Position numbers and translations under genes: made by a program
NCBI GenBank assembly: GCA_016716425.1
Contig: JADJWJ010000012.1
Location: 62,001-126,000, forward strand
Origin: Betaproteobacteria bacterium
GTDB lineage: Bacteria; Pseudomonadota; Gammaproteobacteria; Burkholderiales; Casimicrobiaceae
Direction of reading: 5' to 3'
DNA: 64,000 bases
Notes under the pieces: model-generated
What the model saw: the letters and a program-made list of their open reading frames with translations, nothing else
Databases searched by the model: none
What the model was told of the DNA's origin: nothing
Part shown: positions 26,174-35,186 of the stretch, in pieces
Layout: each line of letters begins with the position of its first letter
How positions within the stretch are numbered: the first letter of the stretch is position 1

Positions 26174-29100
26174 ATGCCGACCGCCGTGACTGCCTGCCCG
26201 CAGTGCCGCGCGGACGCGCCGGCCAATGCGCGCTTCTGTCCGCAGTGCGGCGCGCCGCTCGCCGCGGCGCCGGCCGCGCCCGCCCGGTCGGGCGAGCGGC
26301 GTCCGGTCGCGGTCCTCTTCGCCGACCTGTCGGGCTACACGGCGCTGTCGAGCGAACTCGATCCCGAGGACGTGCACCGGCTGCTGTCGCGCTACTTCGA
26401 ACTGGTCGACGGTCTCGTCGGGCAATGCGGCGGCACGATCGACAAGCACATCGGCGACGCGGTCATGGGCGTGTTCGGCGCGCCGGTCGCCTACGGCAAC
26501 GACTCGCTGCGCGCGCTGCGCGCGGCGGCCGGCATCCACGCGGCGATGGCCGCGCTTTCGACCGAGTTCGGCCGGCCGCTGTTCGCGCACGTCGGTGTGG
26601 CGAGCGGCGAGGTGGTGGCGGCAGACACCGGCAGCTCGGTGCACCGGACGTACACGGTGACCGGCGACGCCGTGAACCTTGCCGCACGGCTCGACGAGAT
26701 CGCGCGCGCCGGCGAGACGGTCATCTCCGACGACGTCTACCGCGCGTGCGCGACGTTCGTCGAGGCCGAACAGGTCGGCGCAGTGGCGATACGCGGCCTC
26801 GCGCACGACGTGCCGGTGTGGAAGCTGCAGTCGCTGCGCACGGATGCCGTCGCCGAGCATCCGCTGCTCGGCCGTGAGGAGGAGGTCGCTCGCTTCGACG
26901 CGCTGCTCGCGCAGGTCGCCGACGGCGGCGCCGGCGCGACGCTGGCCGTGCGCGCCGATCCCGGCATGGGCAAGACGCGACTGACGCAGGAGCTCGTCCT
27001 GCGCGCGCGGCGCCGCGGCTTCGCCGCGCACGCGACGGCGATCCTCGACTTCGGCACCGCGCAGGGCCGCGACGCGGTGCACGCGCTGTTCGCGAGCCTG
27101 CTGGGGATCGTGCCGGAGGTGTCCGACGCCGGGCGCCGGGCCGCACTCGACCGCGCCGTCGCGGACGGCGCGATCGCGGCCGAGCACGAGCCGTTCGCCG
27201 CCGACCTGCTGGCCGTGCCGCAGCGCGACGCCGCGACGTACGAGTCGATGGACGACGCGGCGCGCACCGAAGGGCGCCTGCGCGCGCTCGCCGACGCGGC
27301 CGAGCGCGCGGCGGCCGCGCGGCCGCAGCTGCTGCTGATCGAGGACATGCACTGGGCCACGCCGCGGATCGCCGCGGCCGTGCGCGCGCTCGCCGACTGC
27401 GCGCGGCGCGCGCGCACGCTCGTCGTCTGCACGACGCGGCGCGAAGGCGACCCGTTCGGCACGCCGCCGCTCGACTTCGCGCCGGTGTGGTGCGACCTGC
27501 CGCCGTTGCCCACGCACGCCGCGCTGGCGCTCGCGCAGTCGTACGTGACGACGATTCCCGGCGTCGCGCAACGGTGCGTCGAACGCGCACAGGGCAATCC
27601 GCTGTTCCTGACCCAGCTGCTGCGCAGCGGCGCCGACGGCGCGATGATCCCGGGCTCCATCCAGAGCGTCGTGCTGTCGCGACTCGACCGGCTGCCGTCT
27701 CCGGACAAGGCGGCGGTCCAGGCGGCGGCGGTCGTCGGCCAGAGGTTCGACCTGCCGCTGCTGCGCCACCTGCTCGGCGACCCTGCGTACGACGCGGGCA
27801 CGCTGCTCGGCCGCGACCTCGTGCGCCCGGACGAGGCCGACGCGCGCCGCTTCGTGTTCGCGCACGCGCTGATCCGCGACGGCGCCTACGCGTCGCTGCT
27901 GCACAGCGCCCGCCGCGCGCTGCACCTGCGCGCGGCCGAGTGGTACGAGGACCGCGACCTGGTGCTCCATGCGGAACACCTGGACCGCGCCGACGACCCG
28001 CGCGCGGCCGCGGCGTGCCTGCGGGCGGCGCGCGCCGAGGCGGCAGCGTTGCGGTTCGACGCGGCGCTGCGCCTCGCCCGACGCGGCGGCGAGTTGCCCG
28101 CCGCACCGGAGGTGCTGCACGATCTCGCGCGCTTCGAAGGCGACCTCGCGCGCAACAGCGGGGACGTCGACGGCTCGCTCGCCGCGTTCGAACGCGCGCT
28201 GGCGCACGCGCGCGACGACGCGCAGCGCTGCGCCGCGCACCTCGGGGTCGCCGCGGCGTACCGGGCGACGGGCGCGACCGCCGAGGGGCTCGCGGTGCTC
28301 GACGTCGTCGAGCCGCTTGCCGCCGCGGCCGGCCTCGCCCGCGAAGCATCCCGCGCCGCCTACCTGCGCGGCTGCTTCGAGTTCGCGCGCGGCGACGCGC
28401 GCGCGTCGGAAGCGGCGCAGCAGCGTGCGCTCGACCGCGCCGGTGCGGCGGCCGACGCCGAGTGCGAGGCGCAGGCGTTCTCCGGCCTGGCCGACGTGCT
28501 GTACGCCGACGGCCGCATGCCTTCGGCCTACGCGGCGTTCGGGCGCTGCGTCGCGCTGTGCGACCGGGAGGGGCTCACCCGCTTCTCGCTCAACAATCGC
28601 TGCATGCTGGCGATCGTCCATTCCTACCTCGTGCCCGCCGACGCGGCGGTGCCGCTGCTCGACGACGTGCGCGCGGTGGCACGCGGGCTGCGGCACCGTG
28701 CCGCCGAGGTCATGGCCGACGAGACGGAAGGCTGGGTGCGGGTCATGCAGGGCAGGTGTCAGGACGCGCTCGTGCCGACCGAGCGCAGCCTCGCGCAGGC
28801 GCGCAGCATCGTCTCCCGCCGGTGGGTCCTGTTCGACCTCGCGCTGCTGGCATTCGCGTACTGGCAGGTCGACCGGCGCGAAGAGGCGCGCGCGGCGCTG
28901 CGCGAGGCATTCGCGCTGACCGACGACGTCGGCTACCGCTTCGTCGGCGGACTGCTGCACGGCGCGCGCGCGATGATGGTCGAGCGCGCCGGCGACCTCG
29001 CGGCCGTGCTCGCCGACGGCGAGCGAACGCTCGCGGCGGGCTGCCCGGCCCACTGCCACTTCTGGTTCCGGCGCTACGCGATCGACGCGGCGCTCGCGCA

Positions 29101-29326
29101 CGGCGATTTCGCGTGCGCGTCGGCGCAGGCGGACGCGCTCGCGGAAGCGACGCGCGCCGAATCCGTGCCGTGGGTCGACTTCGCGGTCGCGCGCGCCCGC
29201 GCGCTCGCGGCCGCCGGGCGCGGGTGCGGCGACGCGGCGGCCCTCGCCGCCTGCCGCGCGCGCGCGGTCGAAATGCACCTCGACGGCGCGCTGCCGGCGC
29301 TCGACGCGGCGCTGGCGCAGCTCTAG
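26174..29326 (+). CDS. Class III adenylate/guanylate cyclase fused to AAA ATPase and TPR-like domains, with N-terminal zinc ribbon
   Basis: Cytoplasmic protein of 1050 residues. Residues 8-33 form a double zinc ribbon (CPQCRADAPANARFCPQCG). A class III cyclase domain follows (about 40-210) with metal Asp in LFADLSGYTAL and GDAVMGVFG, preceded by Lys in DKHIGDA, and the DAVNLAARLDE turn with the Asn and Arg needed for catalysis, so it looks active. An AAA-type ATPase follows (Walker A DPGMGKT near 262), then a long helical TPR-like region (about 560-1050). This architecture resembles cyclase-ATPase sensors; ligand and output are unknown. It is divergent from thiC. Confidence 0.9.
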   Translation: MPTAVTACPQCRADAPANARFCPQCGAPLAAAPAAPARSGERRPVAVLFADLSGYTALSSELDPEDVHRLLSRYFELVDGLVGQCGGTIDKHIGDAVMGVFGAPVAYGNDSLRALRAAAGIHAAMAALSTEFGRPLFAHVGVASGEVVAADTGSSVHRTYTVTGDAVNLAARLDEIARAGETVISDDVYRACATFVEAEQVGAVAIRGLAHDVPVWKLQSLRTDAVAEHPLLGREEEVARFDALLAQVADGGAGATLAVRADPGMGKTRLTQELVLRARRRGFAAHATAILDFGTAQGRDAVHALFASLLGIVPEVSDAGRRAALDRAVADGAIAAEHEPFAADLLAVPQRDAATYESMDDAARTEGRLRALADAAERAAAARPQLLLIEDMHWATPRIAAAVRALADCARRARTLVVCTTRREGDPFGTPPLDFAPVWCDLPPLPTHAALALAQSYVTTIPGVAQRCVERAQGNPLFLTQLLRSGADGAMIPGSIQSVVLSRLDRLPSPDKAAVQAAAVVGQRFDLPLLRHLLGDPAYDAGTLLGRDLVRPDEADARRFVFAHALIRDGAYASLLHSARRALHLRAAEWYEDRDLVLHAEHLDRADDPRAAAACLRAARAEAAALRFDAALRLARRGGELPAAPEVLHDLARFEGDLARNSGDVDGSLAAFERALAHARDDAQRCAAHLGVAAAYRATGATAEGLAVLDVVEPLAAAAGLAREASRAAYLRGCFEFARGDARASEAAQQRALDRAGAAADAECEAQAFSGLADVLYADGRMPSAYAAFGRCVALCDREGLTRFSLNNRCMLAIVHSYLVPADAAVPLLDDVRAVARGLRHRAAEVMADETEGWVRVMQGRCQDALVPTERSLAQARSIVSRRWVLFDLALLAFAYWQVDRREEARAALREAFALTDDVGYRFVGGLLHGARAMMVERAGDLAAVLADGERTLAAGCPAHCHFWFRRYAIDAALAHGDFACASAQADALAEATRAESVPWVDFAVARARALAAAGRGCGDAAALAACRARAVEMHLDGALPALDAALAQL

Positions 29327-31665
29327 GGCGTCGGCAACAGCACGCGGAAGACGCCGCGGCCGTAGGTGGCGGCGGTCAGGATCGACTGCGGGGAGATGGC
29401 GAGGTCGGCGACCAGCGTATCGGGCAGGCCGTCGCCGAACCGCTGCCAGTGCAGACCGGCCGCGTCGAGGGAGAGCGCGCCGTCGGCCGCGCGCGGCCAC
29501 AACTGCGTGCCATACACGCCGCGGTCGGTGCCGACGAACAGCGCCGGACCCGGAAACGCCCAGTCGACGGCAACCGTGTAGACCTGCAAGCCCGGTGGCA
29601 GGTCGGTGGTCAGTTCGACGAACGATCCGCCCCCGTCGGCGCTCGCCCAGACGCGTCCCGCCGCGAACGCGCCCTGCACGGCGACGACGACGTTGTCGCG
29701 ATGGGCGGGATCGACGACGATGCGCGTCGGAAACGAGGCCGCGGGCAGCGCCGGGCCGGCCGTTCGCTGCCACTGCGCGCGATCGTTCGTCACGTAGAGC
29801 GCGCCTTCGGACGTGCCGGCGTACACGCGCAGCGGGGCGTCGGGCGCGACCGCCAGCGCGGAGATGAACGACGTCGTGGCGTTCGGCTGCGTCGCGACGG
29901 TCACGAGCTCCGGGCTGATCGGGCGAAAGGCCTCGTCGGGCACCCACGCGTAGACGCGCGTCGCGCCGAAGAGCAAGCCCTCCGTGGGCGGGAGCGGATC
30001 GAACTCGAACGCCTTCCACACGGCGGCGTTGGTCTGCAGCGACCGCGCGTAGGGAAAGTCGGCGGAAGTGAAGCCGTGGCCGCCGATCGGCAGCCAGCCG
30101 CTTCCCGTGTTGCGCTGGATCGCGGTGTCGTACGTCGCGAACCCGGCGCCGACGGGCGTGAGGTTATATTCGATGGAGGGGTCGCGTGGGTTGAACAGCG
30201 GCTTGCCGAACTCGGCGCCAATCGGCATCGTGTGCCAGAACGCACCTGTGGCGCTCGACGCCTCCAGCGCGAAAATCTGGTCGAAGCCGATGGCGCGCAG
30301 GGTCTCCGGGTCGTCGGGGTGCACGGCGATTGCGCTCAACAGCGGATTGGCGAGGTCGCCCTGCTTGCGCGTGAAGTCCGCCGGTGTGGGCGCCCCCGCG
30401 TTGCCGACGCGGTAGATGCCGCGGTCGCCGTAGGCGGCGAACGCGATGCCGTCGGCACTGCCCGGGTCGCGGTAGAACGCGAACCCGGCCGGGTCGTCGG
30501 TCGTCCAGAAGACCTTCCACACGCCGTCGCAGGTGAACCCGCCGTTCCCGTCCGGTCGCGCCCGGCCGCCGGTCACGCTGTAGACGGCGTCGTGATTGGT
30601 GCCTTCCGCGTATACGAGCGCCCAGTCGAACGGGTGGATCGCGAGCGGCTGATGCCAGTAGCGGTTGTCGGGGTTGCCGCTGGTCGGACACAGGCGCTCC
30701 CACTGCGCGCCGCCGTTCGCGGTCGCATAGAGCCTCTGCTCCGGGGCGTTCGCCGGGCGCAATACGGCGGCCATGAGGTGCTGCGTGGCCTGCGGTGCGA
30801 TCGCGAAGCCGATGTAGAGCGCGTCGTCGAACGTGCCGGCGGGAAAAGCGGCGATCTGCGGCTGCCACGTGCCGCCGTAGTCGGTGCTCTTCCACACGCC
30901 TTGCCGCGCCGGTTCGGAGGCGTCGACCAGCCCCGCGTACACGACACCCGGAACCACGGGATCCACGATCACGTGCGACACGTTCCCGCGCACGTCGCCC
31001 GCCAGTTGCCAGCTCGCGCCGCCGTCCCACGACCGGTACACGCCGCCCGGCGTGTTCGAGTCGGGGCGGAACACGGCGACGTAGACCACGTTGGCGTCGG
31101 CCGGGCTCACCGCGATGCCGCCGAATTTCACACCGGCGAACTGCGCACGCCCGAGCGGGGTCCAGCTGCGCCCGCCGTCGGTGGTGCGCAGCACCGCGCC
31201 GGCCGGACCGTCGGCGGCCGCGTAGAGCGTCTGCGGATCCGTGGGGGCCATGGCGAGGCCATTGACGCCGACCGACAAGCTCGGCATGTCGTCGGTCAGC
31301 GGCACCCACTGCGGATTCGCGTCGAGCCAGTTGGTGGTCTTCCACACGCCGCCGCCGCCGGTGTCGGGCAGCCCGACGACCACCGTTCCCAGCGGGTTGC
31401 CGCCGTTCGCCGCGGTGGGACGCGCGCCGTCGGTGGCGATGTACATGACGTTCGGATCGGCGGGATCGGGAACCGCGACGTTCACGCGGCCGGCGATGAC
31501 GCCGTTGTTGGACAGGATCGACTTCGGCGCCGCCGGGTGCCACGTGAACTGCGCCGCCGCCTCGCCGGCGAGCGTGAGGGCCGCCAGCAGCACCACGGCG
31601 CACGTGCCGCAGGCATCGGTCCGAAGGCGCGCCGGGGCGCGGGGGTGCGACGGCGATGACCGCAT
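29323..31665 (-). CDS. Exported BNR/Asp-box beta-propeller protein
   Basis: Secreted or periplasmic protein of 780 residues. A signal peptide with a long basic start ends near AAAQF (about residue 40). The rest contains repeated Asp-box patterns such as RTTDGGRSWTPL, RSWDGGASWQL and KSTDYGGTWQP, so it should fold into one or two beta-propellers like sortilin-type VPS10 or photosynthesis-factor Ycf48-like proteins. No catalytic motif is recognised. Its stop overlaps the end of the convergent cyclase gene by four bases. Confidence 0.8.
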   Translation of the reverse strand: MRSSPSHPRAPARLRTDACGTCAVVLLAALTLAGEAAAQFTWHPAAPKSILSNNGVIAGRVNVAVPDPADPNVMYIATDGARPTAANGGNPLGTVVVGLPDTGGGGVWKTTNWLDANPQWVPLTDDMPSLSVGVNGLAMAPTDPQTLYAAADGPAGAVLRTTDGGRSWTPLGRAQFAGVKFGGIAVSPADANVVYVAVFRPDSNTPGGVYRSWDGGASWQLAGDVRGNVSHVIVDPVVPGVVYAGLVDASEPARQGVWKSTDYGGTWQPQIAAFPAGTFDDALYIGFAIAPQATQHLMAAVLRPANAPEQRLYATANGGAQWERLCPTSGNPDNRYWHQPLAIHPFDWALVYAEGTNHDAVYSVTGGRARPDGNGGFTCDGVWKVFWTTDDPAGFAFYRDPGSADGIAFAAYGDRGIYRVGNAGAPTPADFTRKQGDLANPLLSAIAVHPDDPETLRAIGFDQIFALEASSATGAFWHTMPIGAEFGKPLFNPRDPSIEYNLTPVGAGFATYDTAIQRNTGSGWLPIGGHGFTSADFPYARSLQTNAAVWKAFEFDPLPPTEGLLFGATRVYAWVPDEAFRPISPELVTVATQPNATTSFISALAVAPDAPLRVYAGTSEGALYVTNDRAQWQRTAGPALPAASFPTRIVVDPAHRDNVVVAVQGAFAAGRVWASADGGGSFVELTTDLPPGLQVYTVAVDWAFPGPALFVGTDRGVYGTQLWPRAADGALSLDAAGLHWQRFGDGLPDTLVADLAISPQSILTAATYGRGVFRVLLPTP

Positions 31666-31740
31666 GCGGGGTACTCCGTAGTGATGGTCGTGCGGGATCG
31701 GGGAAGTGCGGCGTGGTGCCGGCGCGAAATCGTACCACCG

Positions 31741-31807
31741 GGCTCACTGGAGCACCTTTGCGCTGCGCGCTCCGGTGTTCGCCCTCGGGGCGGCCCGTCG
31801 GGCTCAC
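31741..31807. repeat. Dispersed repeat (intergenic copy of the SEC-C insertion)
   Basis: GCGCTGCGCGCTCCGGTGTT and GCCCTCGGGGCGGCCCGTCG lie in the gap before the tRNA gene. A near-identical copy sits inside the SEC-C gene at 20833-20899. The rest of the 31666-31851 gap shows no gene. Confidence 0.8.
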
Positions 31808-31851
31808 GCGGTTTGCCCGTGCCGACGGAACCGCATAGAATCGGCGCCGTC

Positions 31852-31925
31852 GCGGGTGTAGCTCAATGGCAGAGCAGAAGCTTCCCAAGCTTACGACGAG
31901 GGTTCGATTCCCTTCACCCGCTCCA
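31852..31925 (+). tRNA. tRNA-Gly (anticodon CCC)
   Basis: Full cloverleaf with acceptor arms GCGGGTG and CACCCGC, D-arm AGCTCAATGGCAGAGC, anticodon loop TTCCCAA (anticodon CCC, reads GGG), T-arm GAGGGTTCGATTCCCTTC, discriminator T and an encoded CCA. It stands alone with no integrase or attachment repeat nearby. Confidence 0.97.
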
Positions 31926-31988
31926 GATCCGACGGCCCGCGCGCGGGGGAGTCCGAGCCGGGCTCGACCTTGCCCCTTTCCTTCGGCG

Positions 31989-32516
31989 CTAGCCGGACGT
32001 GCGCGCGGCGCTGCCGTGTCTGATCATCGCCACCATCTGATCGAGCGCCGCCCCCCAGCCGTCGTGGAAGCCCATGTCGGCGTGTCGCCTGCGCGCGTCC
32101 TCGGTCCCGTGGATCACGCGCGCCGTGTACCAGGTGCCGCTGCCGTGCGGAGCCATCGCCACGACCGCGGTGAACGGGAACTCGTCGCAGTCCGCGCCGG
32201 ACGCGTGGCGGGTGGGCCGGTACCCGGGCTCGAACACGTTCGTCCAGACGAGGCGCTCGTTCGGCACGACCTCGAGCCAGCATCCGAGGTTCGGGTACTC
32301 CTGTCCTTCCGGTGAGCGCATCACCGTGCGGAAGATCCCGCCGGGCACGAGGTCGATCTCGCAGTCGACCGTCGTCCACGGTGCCGGTGTGAACCATTGC
32401 TTGATCTGGTCGGGCGTCGTCCACGCGGCCCAGACGCGCTCGACGGGAACGTCGACCACGCGCTCCAGCACGAGGTCGAGGCGCGGGTCCGGTGGCGGCA
32501 GGTGCGAATGCGTCAT
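31989..32516 (-). CDS. SRPBCC/AHSA1-type START-like protein
   Basis: Protein of 175 residues with the AHSA1-like helix-grip fold: LERVVDVPVERVWAAWTTPDQIKQWFTP at about 15-42, then DLVPGGIFRTVM and ERLVWTNVFEP. Such proteins bind hydrophobic ligands; none can be named here. Start is the ATG at 32516 (MTHSHLPPPD). It lies 83 bases after fmdB on the same strand, a possible two-gene operon. Confidence 0.85.
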   Translation of the reverse strand: MTHSHLPPPDPRLDLVLERVVDVPVERVWAAWTTPDQIKQWFTPAPWTTVDCEIDLVPGGIFRTVMRSPEGQEYPNLGCWLEVVPNERLVWTNVFEPGYRPTRHASGADCDEFPFTAVVAMAPHGSGTWYTARVIHGTEDARRRHADMGFHDGWGAALDQMVAMIRHGSAARTSG

Positions 32517-32599
32517 CGTGTGTCCTCCATCGCGGCCTCGAAGTCGCCGACGAGCGCCGGACGCGTCGCAAGCCGCTCCGGCACGGCGCGGTCGCGCCG

Positions 32600-32821
32600 T
32601 CAGCCGAAGGCGCAGGACCCGGGCCCGCCCGGGTGGCCGCAGCTGCCGCACGAACCGGCGGCGGCGGGCGCGGATTCCGCCACCGTGGCGGTGGCGAAGA
32701 CCGACAGTTTCTTCGCGAGCTCGGTCGAGCGGCAGCGCGGGCATTCGGGGACCGCGTTCGAGCGGACGAGCGTTTCGAACTCGTGCCCGCACTTCCCGCA
32801 CGCGTATTCGTAGATGGGCAT
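32600..32821 (-). CDS. FmdB family zinc-ribbon protein
   Basis: Protein of 73 residues with the canonical start MPIYEYACGKCGHEFETLV and second Cys pair CPRC, forming a zinc ribbon, then a Ser/Ala/Gly tail ending GSCGSCGHPGGPGSCAFG. This matches the FmdB/CxxC_CxxC_SSSS family of putative regulators. Function is not established. It is followed by the SRPBCC gene and transcribed away from the membrane protein at 32895. Confidence 0.9.
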   Translation of the reverse strand: MPIYEYACGKCGHEFETLVRSNAVPECPRCRSTELAKKLSVFATATVAESAPAAAGSCGSCGHPGGPGSCAFG

Positions 32822-32894
32822 CGTTGCGTCCTCGCCTGGCATCCTGTGCCGCCGGCCATTGTAAACTCGCGCCGGACACCACGATGGCGACGAC

Positions 32895-33818
32895 ATGAAA
32901 CCACGGATCGGCATCGGACTGACGACGGGGCTCGCTGCGCTGCTGGCGGCCGCGCTGCTCGCACCGGCGCTGGCACTCGCGCAGGCGGGCGGCGCGCCCA
33001 AGGGCAACCCTGCGCTCTCGACGCTTAACATCGACGTGTGGCCCGAGTACGACCGCCCGGCGGTGCTGGTGATCCTCAAGGGGGCGTTGGCGCCTGGCGT
33101 GAAGCTGCCGGCCACGGTGACGCTGCGCCTGCCGGCGGCCTCCGGCGGCGCGGCCGCGGTCGCATACTCCAACGCCGCGGACGGCAACCTGCTGAATCTG
33201 AAGCACGAGCAGGCGCGCGCGGGCGACTACTTCACGGTGAAGTTCGAGGCGACCGAACGCTTCTTCCACATTGAGTTCTACGAGCCGATCGCGACCACGG
33301 CGCCCGAGCGCAACTTCCGCTATGTGTGGCCGGGCGACATGGCCGTCGAGCGTACGACGGTGGTCGTGCAGGAGCCAGTCGCCGCGACCGCGATCTCGGT
33401 GGAGCCCACCCTCGATCGGTCGTCGCTCGGGCAGGACGGCATGAAGTACCGCGTCGGCGAGGCGGGTGCGCTGCCTGCGGGCAAGCCGCTGCCGATCGTC
33501 GTGCGTTACACGAAGGCGGACGCGCGGCCGTCGCGCGCGATTCTCAATCCGAGCACGGGAAACGCTGCCGCTGCGAGCGTACCGCCGGCCGCCGTTGCAC
33601 TGCCGACGCCGCCTCCCGGCGGCCTGCCGGACTGGGCGATTCCGCTGGCCGGCTTCGCGCTGCTCGGCGCGATCGGCGCGGGGCTGATCGCGTGGATCTG
33701 GCGGCGGGGTCCGTCGTCCGCGCCCGCGGCGCCCGCCGGCAGGCATTGCGTCAAGTGCGGCGCGGCGCTCGCGGCGGACGACCGCTTCTGCGGGAAGTGC
33801 GGCAGGAAGGTCGCGTAA
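32895..33818 (+). CDS. Membrane-anchored protein with signal peptide, transmembrane helix and C-terminal zinc ribbon
   Basis: Protein of 307 residues of unknown family. A signal peptide (1-30, ends ALALAQ) is followed by a beta-rich extracytoplasmic region (about 40-195), a Pro/Ala linker, one membrane helix WAIPLAGFALLGAIGAGLIAWIW (about 252-274) and a C-terminal zinc ribbon CVKCGAALAADDRFCGKCG. The topology puts the zinc ribbon in the cytoplasm, so the protein may link an envelope domain to a cytoplasmic partner. No gene nearby explains it. Confidence 0.75.
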   Translation: MKPRIGIGLTTGLAALLAAALLAPALALAQAGGAPKGNPALSTLNIDVWPEYDRPAVLVILKGALAPGVKLPATVTLRLPAASGGAAAVAYSNAADGNLLNLKHEQARAGDYFTVKFEATERFFHIEFYEPIATTAPERNFRYVWPGDMAVERTTVVVQEPVAATAISVEPTLDRSSLGQDGMKYRVGEAGALPAGKPLPIVVRYTKADARPSRAILNPSTGNAAAASVPPAAVALPTPPPGGLPDWAIPLAGFALLGAIGAGLIAWIWRRGPSSAPAAPAGRHCVKCGAALAADDRFCGKCGRKVA

Positions 33819-33827
33819 CGCGGGGCG

Positions 33828-35084
33828 TCAGTTGCCGCGCGAGCGCAGCCGGTAGAGCATCTCCCCCGCGCGCGGGACCACGAGGATCCCCTCGGCCTCG
33901 CGCCCGCTCCACGCTTTGATGTCGATCGATGCCGGATCGCGGTAGCCGAGGTTGATCTTCCGGCACGTCGCCTCGGGGATGCCGGTGGCGAGCGTGACGG
34001 TGACGCGCGGCGTCTCCACGCCCGTCGCGGCGTCGTAGGCGCCCAGCCCCTTCACGTGCGTCGAGTGCGCGAGCACGCCGCCCGGGTACTGCGCGAAGCG
34101 CTCCGGCTGCGCGGTGAAGTAGTCGCGGCAGTGGTAGCCGACTTCCTCGAGGATGCGGCCGTGCGTGACGCTGACCTCGCGGATGTGCGGCGCGTAGATG
34201 ATCACCTCGCCGCCGTCGGCGACGACGGGCTCGATCTTGTACATGCCCTTGCCGGCGGTCCAGACGTCGGCGTACATCGGCGGCATCACCGACAGCACCG
34301 TCTGCATCGGCCGGTCGAGCCAGACGATGTGCCGCTGCGAAGACAGCGCGGACGCGCGCTCCCAGGCGTCGCGCGCGCTGCCGAAGTAGAGCCCCGCGGT
34401 GCCGGCGGGGGTGACGACCAGCGCGAAGCACGCGGTTGGCACGGAGACGAGCGACGCGGCGCGGTCGATGACCGCGCGCACCGGCGTGTAGCCGGAGCCG
34501 ATCACCTCGTAGTTGGTGATGAGCGCGCCCAGCCAGTGCGTGAAATTGATGACGTCGGCGCCGGCGATGCCGGGGAAGAAGTACTTGTTGCCGCCGGAGA
34601 AGCCGACGACCTCGTGCGGGAACACCGGCCCGCAGATCACGATCTGGTCGTAGTCGAAGATCAGCCGGTTGAGCGACACGGTCACCGCCTGCGCCATCCG
34701 TCCGCCCGACAGCTGCGCGATTTCGTGCGCCGGGATGACGCCGATCGTCGCGAACGTCGCCGGGTCGTCCCATGCGTGATTGAAGATGCGCGACGCGCCC
34801 GCGCGGCCGCCGGTCACCGGCACGCCGACGTGACGCGACAGCGCGGCGTCGTCCATCGGCTGGTGCGTGCCGAGCGCGATCAGGTAGTCGACTGCCGTCG
34901 CACGGTCCGCGAGGAACTCGCCGAACAGCGCGAACATCTGCGGCATCGGCATCGTGCGCGTACCGTCGGGAACGATGAACAGCAGCCGCTTGCCGTCGGG
35001 CGCGAGCGAATCGAGTCCCGCGCGAACGATCGCCCGGACCTCGCCGTCGTCGAGGAAGCGGTCGGTGTGGCCGGCGCCGATCAT
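33828..35084 (-). CDS. LarA-family nickel-pincer racemase/epimerase homologue (paralogue 2)
   Basis: Protein of 418 residues related to lactate racemase LarA. The cofactor-site residues are kept with the same spacing as in LarA: His in FPHEVVGFSGGNKYFF, the Lys ten residues later that links the pincer nucleotide, and a His sixteen residues after that in NFTHWL. GTHQP near residue 78 matches the other conserved His. So it should carry the nickel-pincer cofactor but act on a different 2-hydroxy acid. It is divergent from larA across 102 bases and could share its promoter region. Confidence 0.88.
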   Translation of the reverse strand: MIGAGHTDRFLDDGEVRAIVRAGLDSLAPDGKRLLFIVPDGTRTMPMPQMFALFGEFLADRATAVDYLIALGTHQPMDDAALSRHVGVPVTGGRAGASRIFNHAWDDPATFATIGVIPAHEIAQLSGGRMAQAVTVSLNRLIFDYDQIVICGPVFPHEVVGFSGGNKYFFPGIAGADVINFTHWLGALITNYEVIGSGYTPVRAVIDRAASLVSVPTACFALVVTPAGTAGLYFGSARDAWERASALSSQRHIVWLDRPMQTVLSVMPPMYADVWTAGKGMYKIEPVVADGGEVIIYAPHIREVSVTHGRILEEVGYHCRDYFTAQPERFAQYPGGVLAHSTHVKGLGAYDAATGVETPRVTVTLATGIPEATCRKINLGYRDPASIDIKAWSGREAEGILVVPRAGEMLYRLRSRGN

Positions 35085-35186
35085 GGCGTGATCATACCGA
35101 TCCCGGGACGGTCCGTGAGCGGGCGCGTGGGATACACTTGCGCAACGCGCGCGACGCGCCTCGTCCCCGGTGCCGCGCGGGCTCCC

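Noticed and set aside
31666..31988. Possible integration site at the tRNA-Gly gene
   Set aside because: No integrase, no duplicated tRNA 3' end and no composition change are seen around it.
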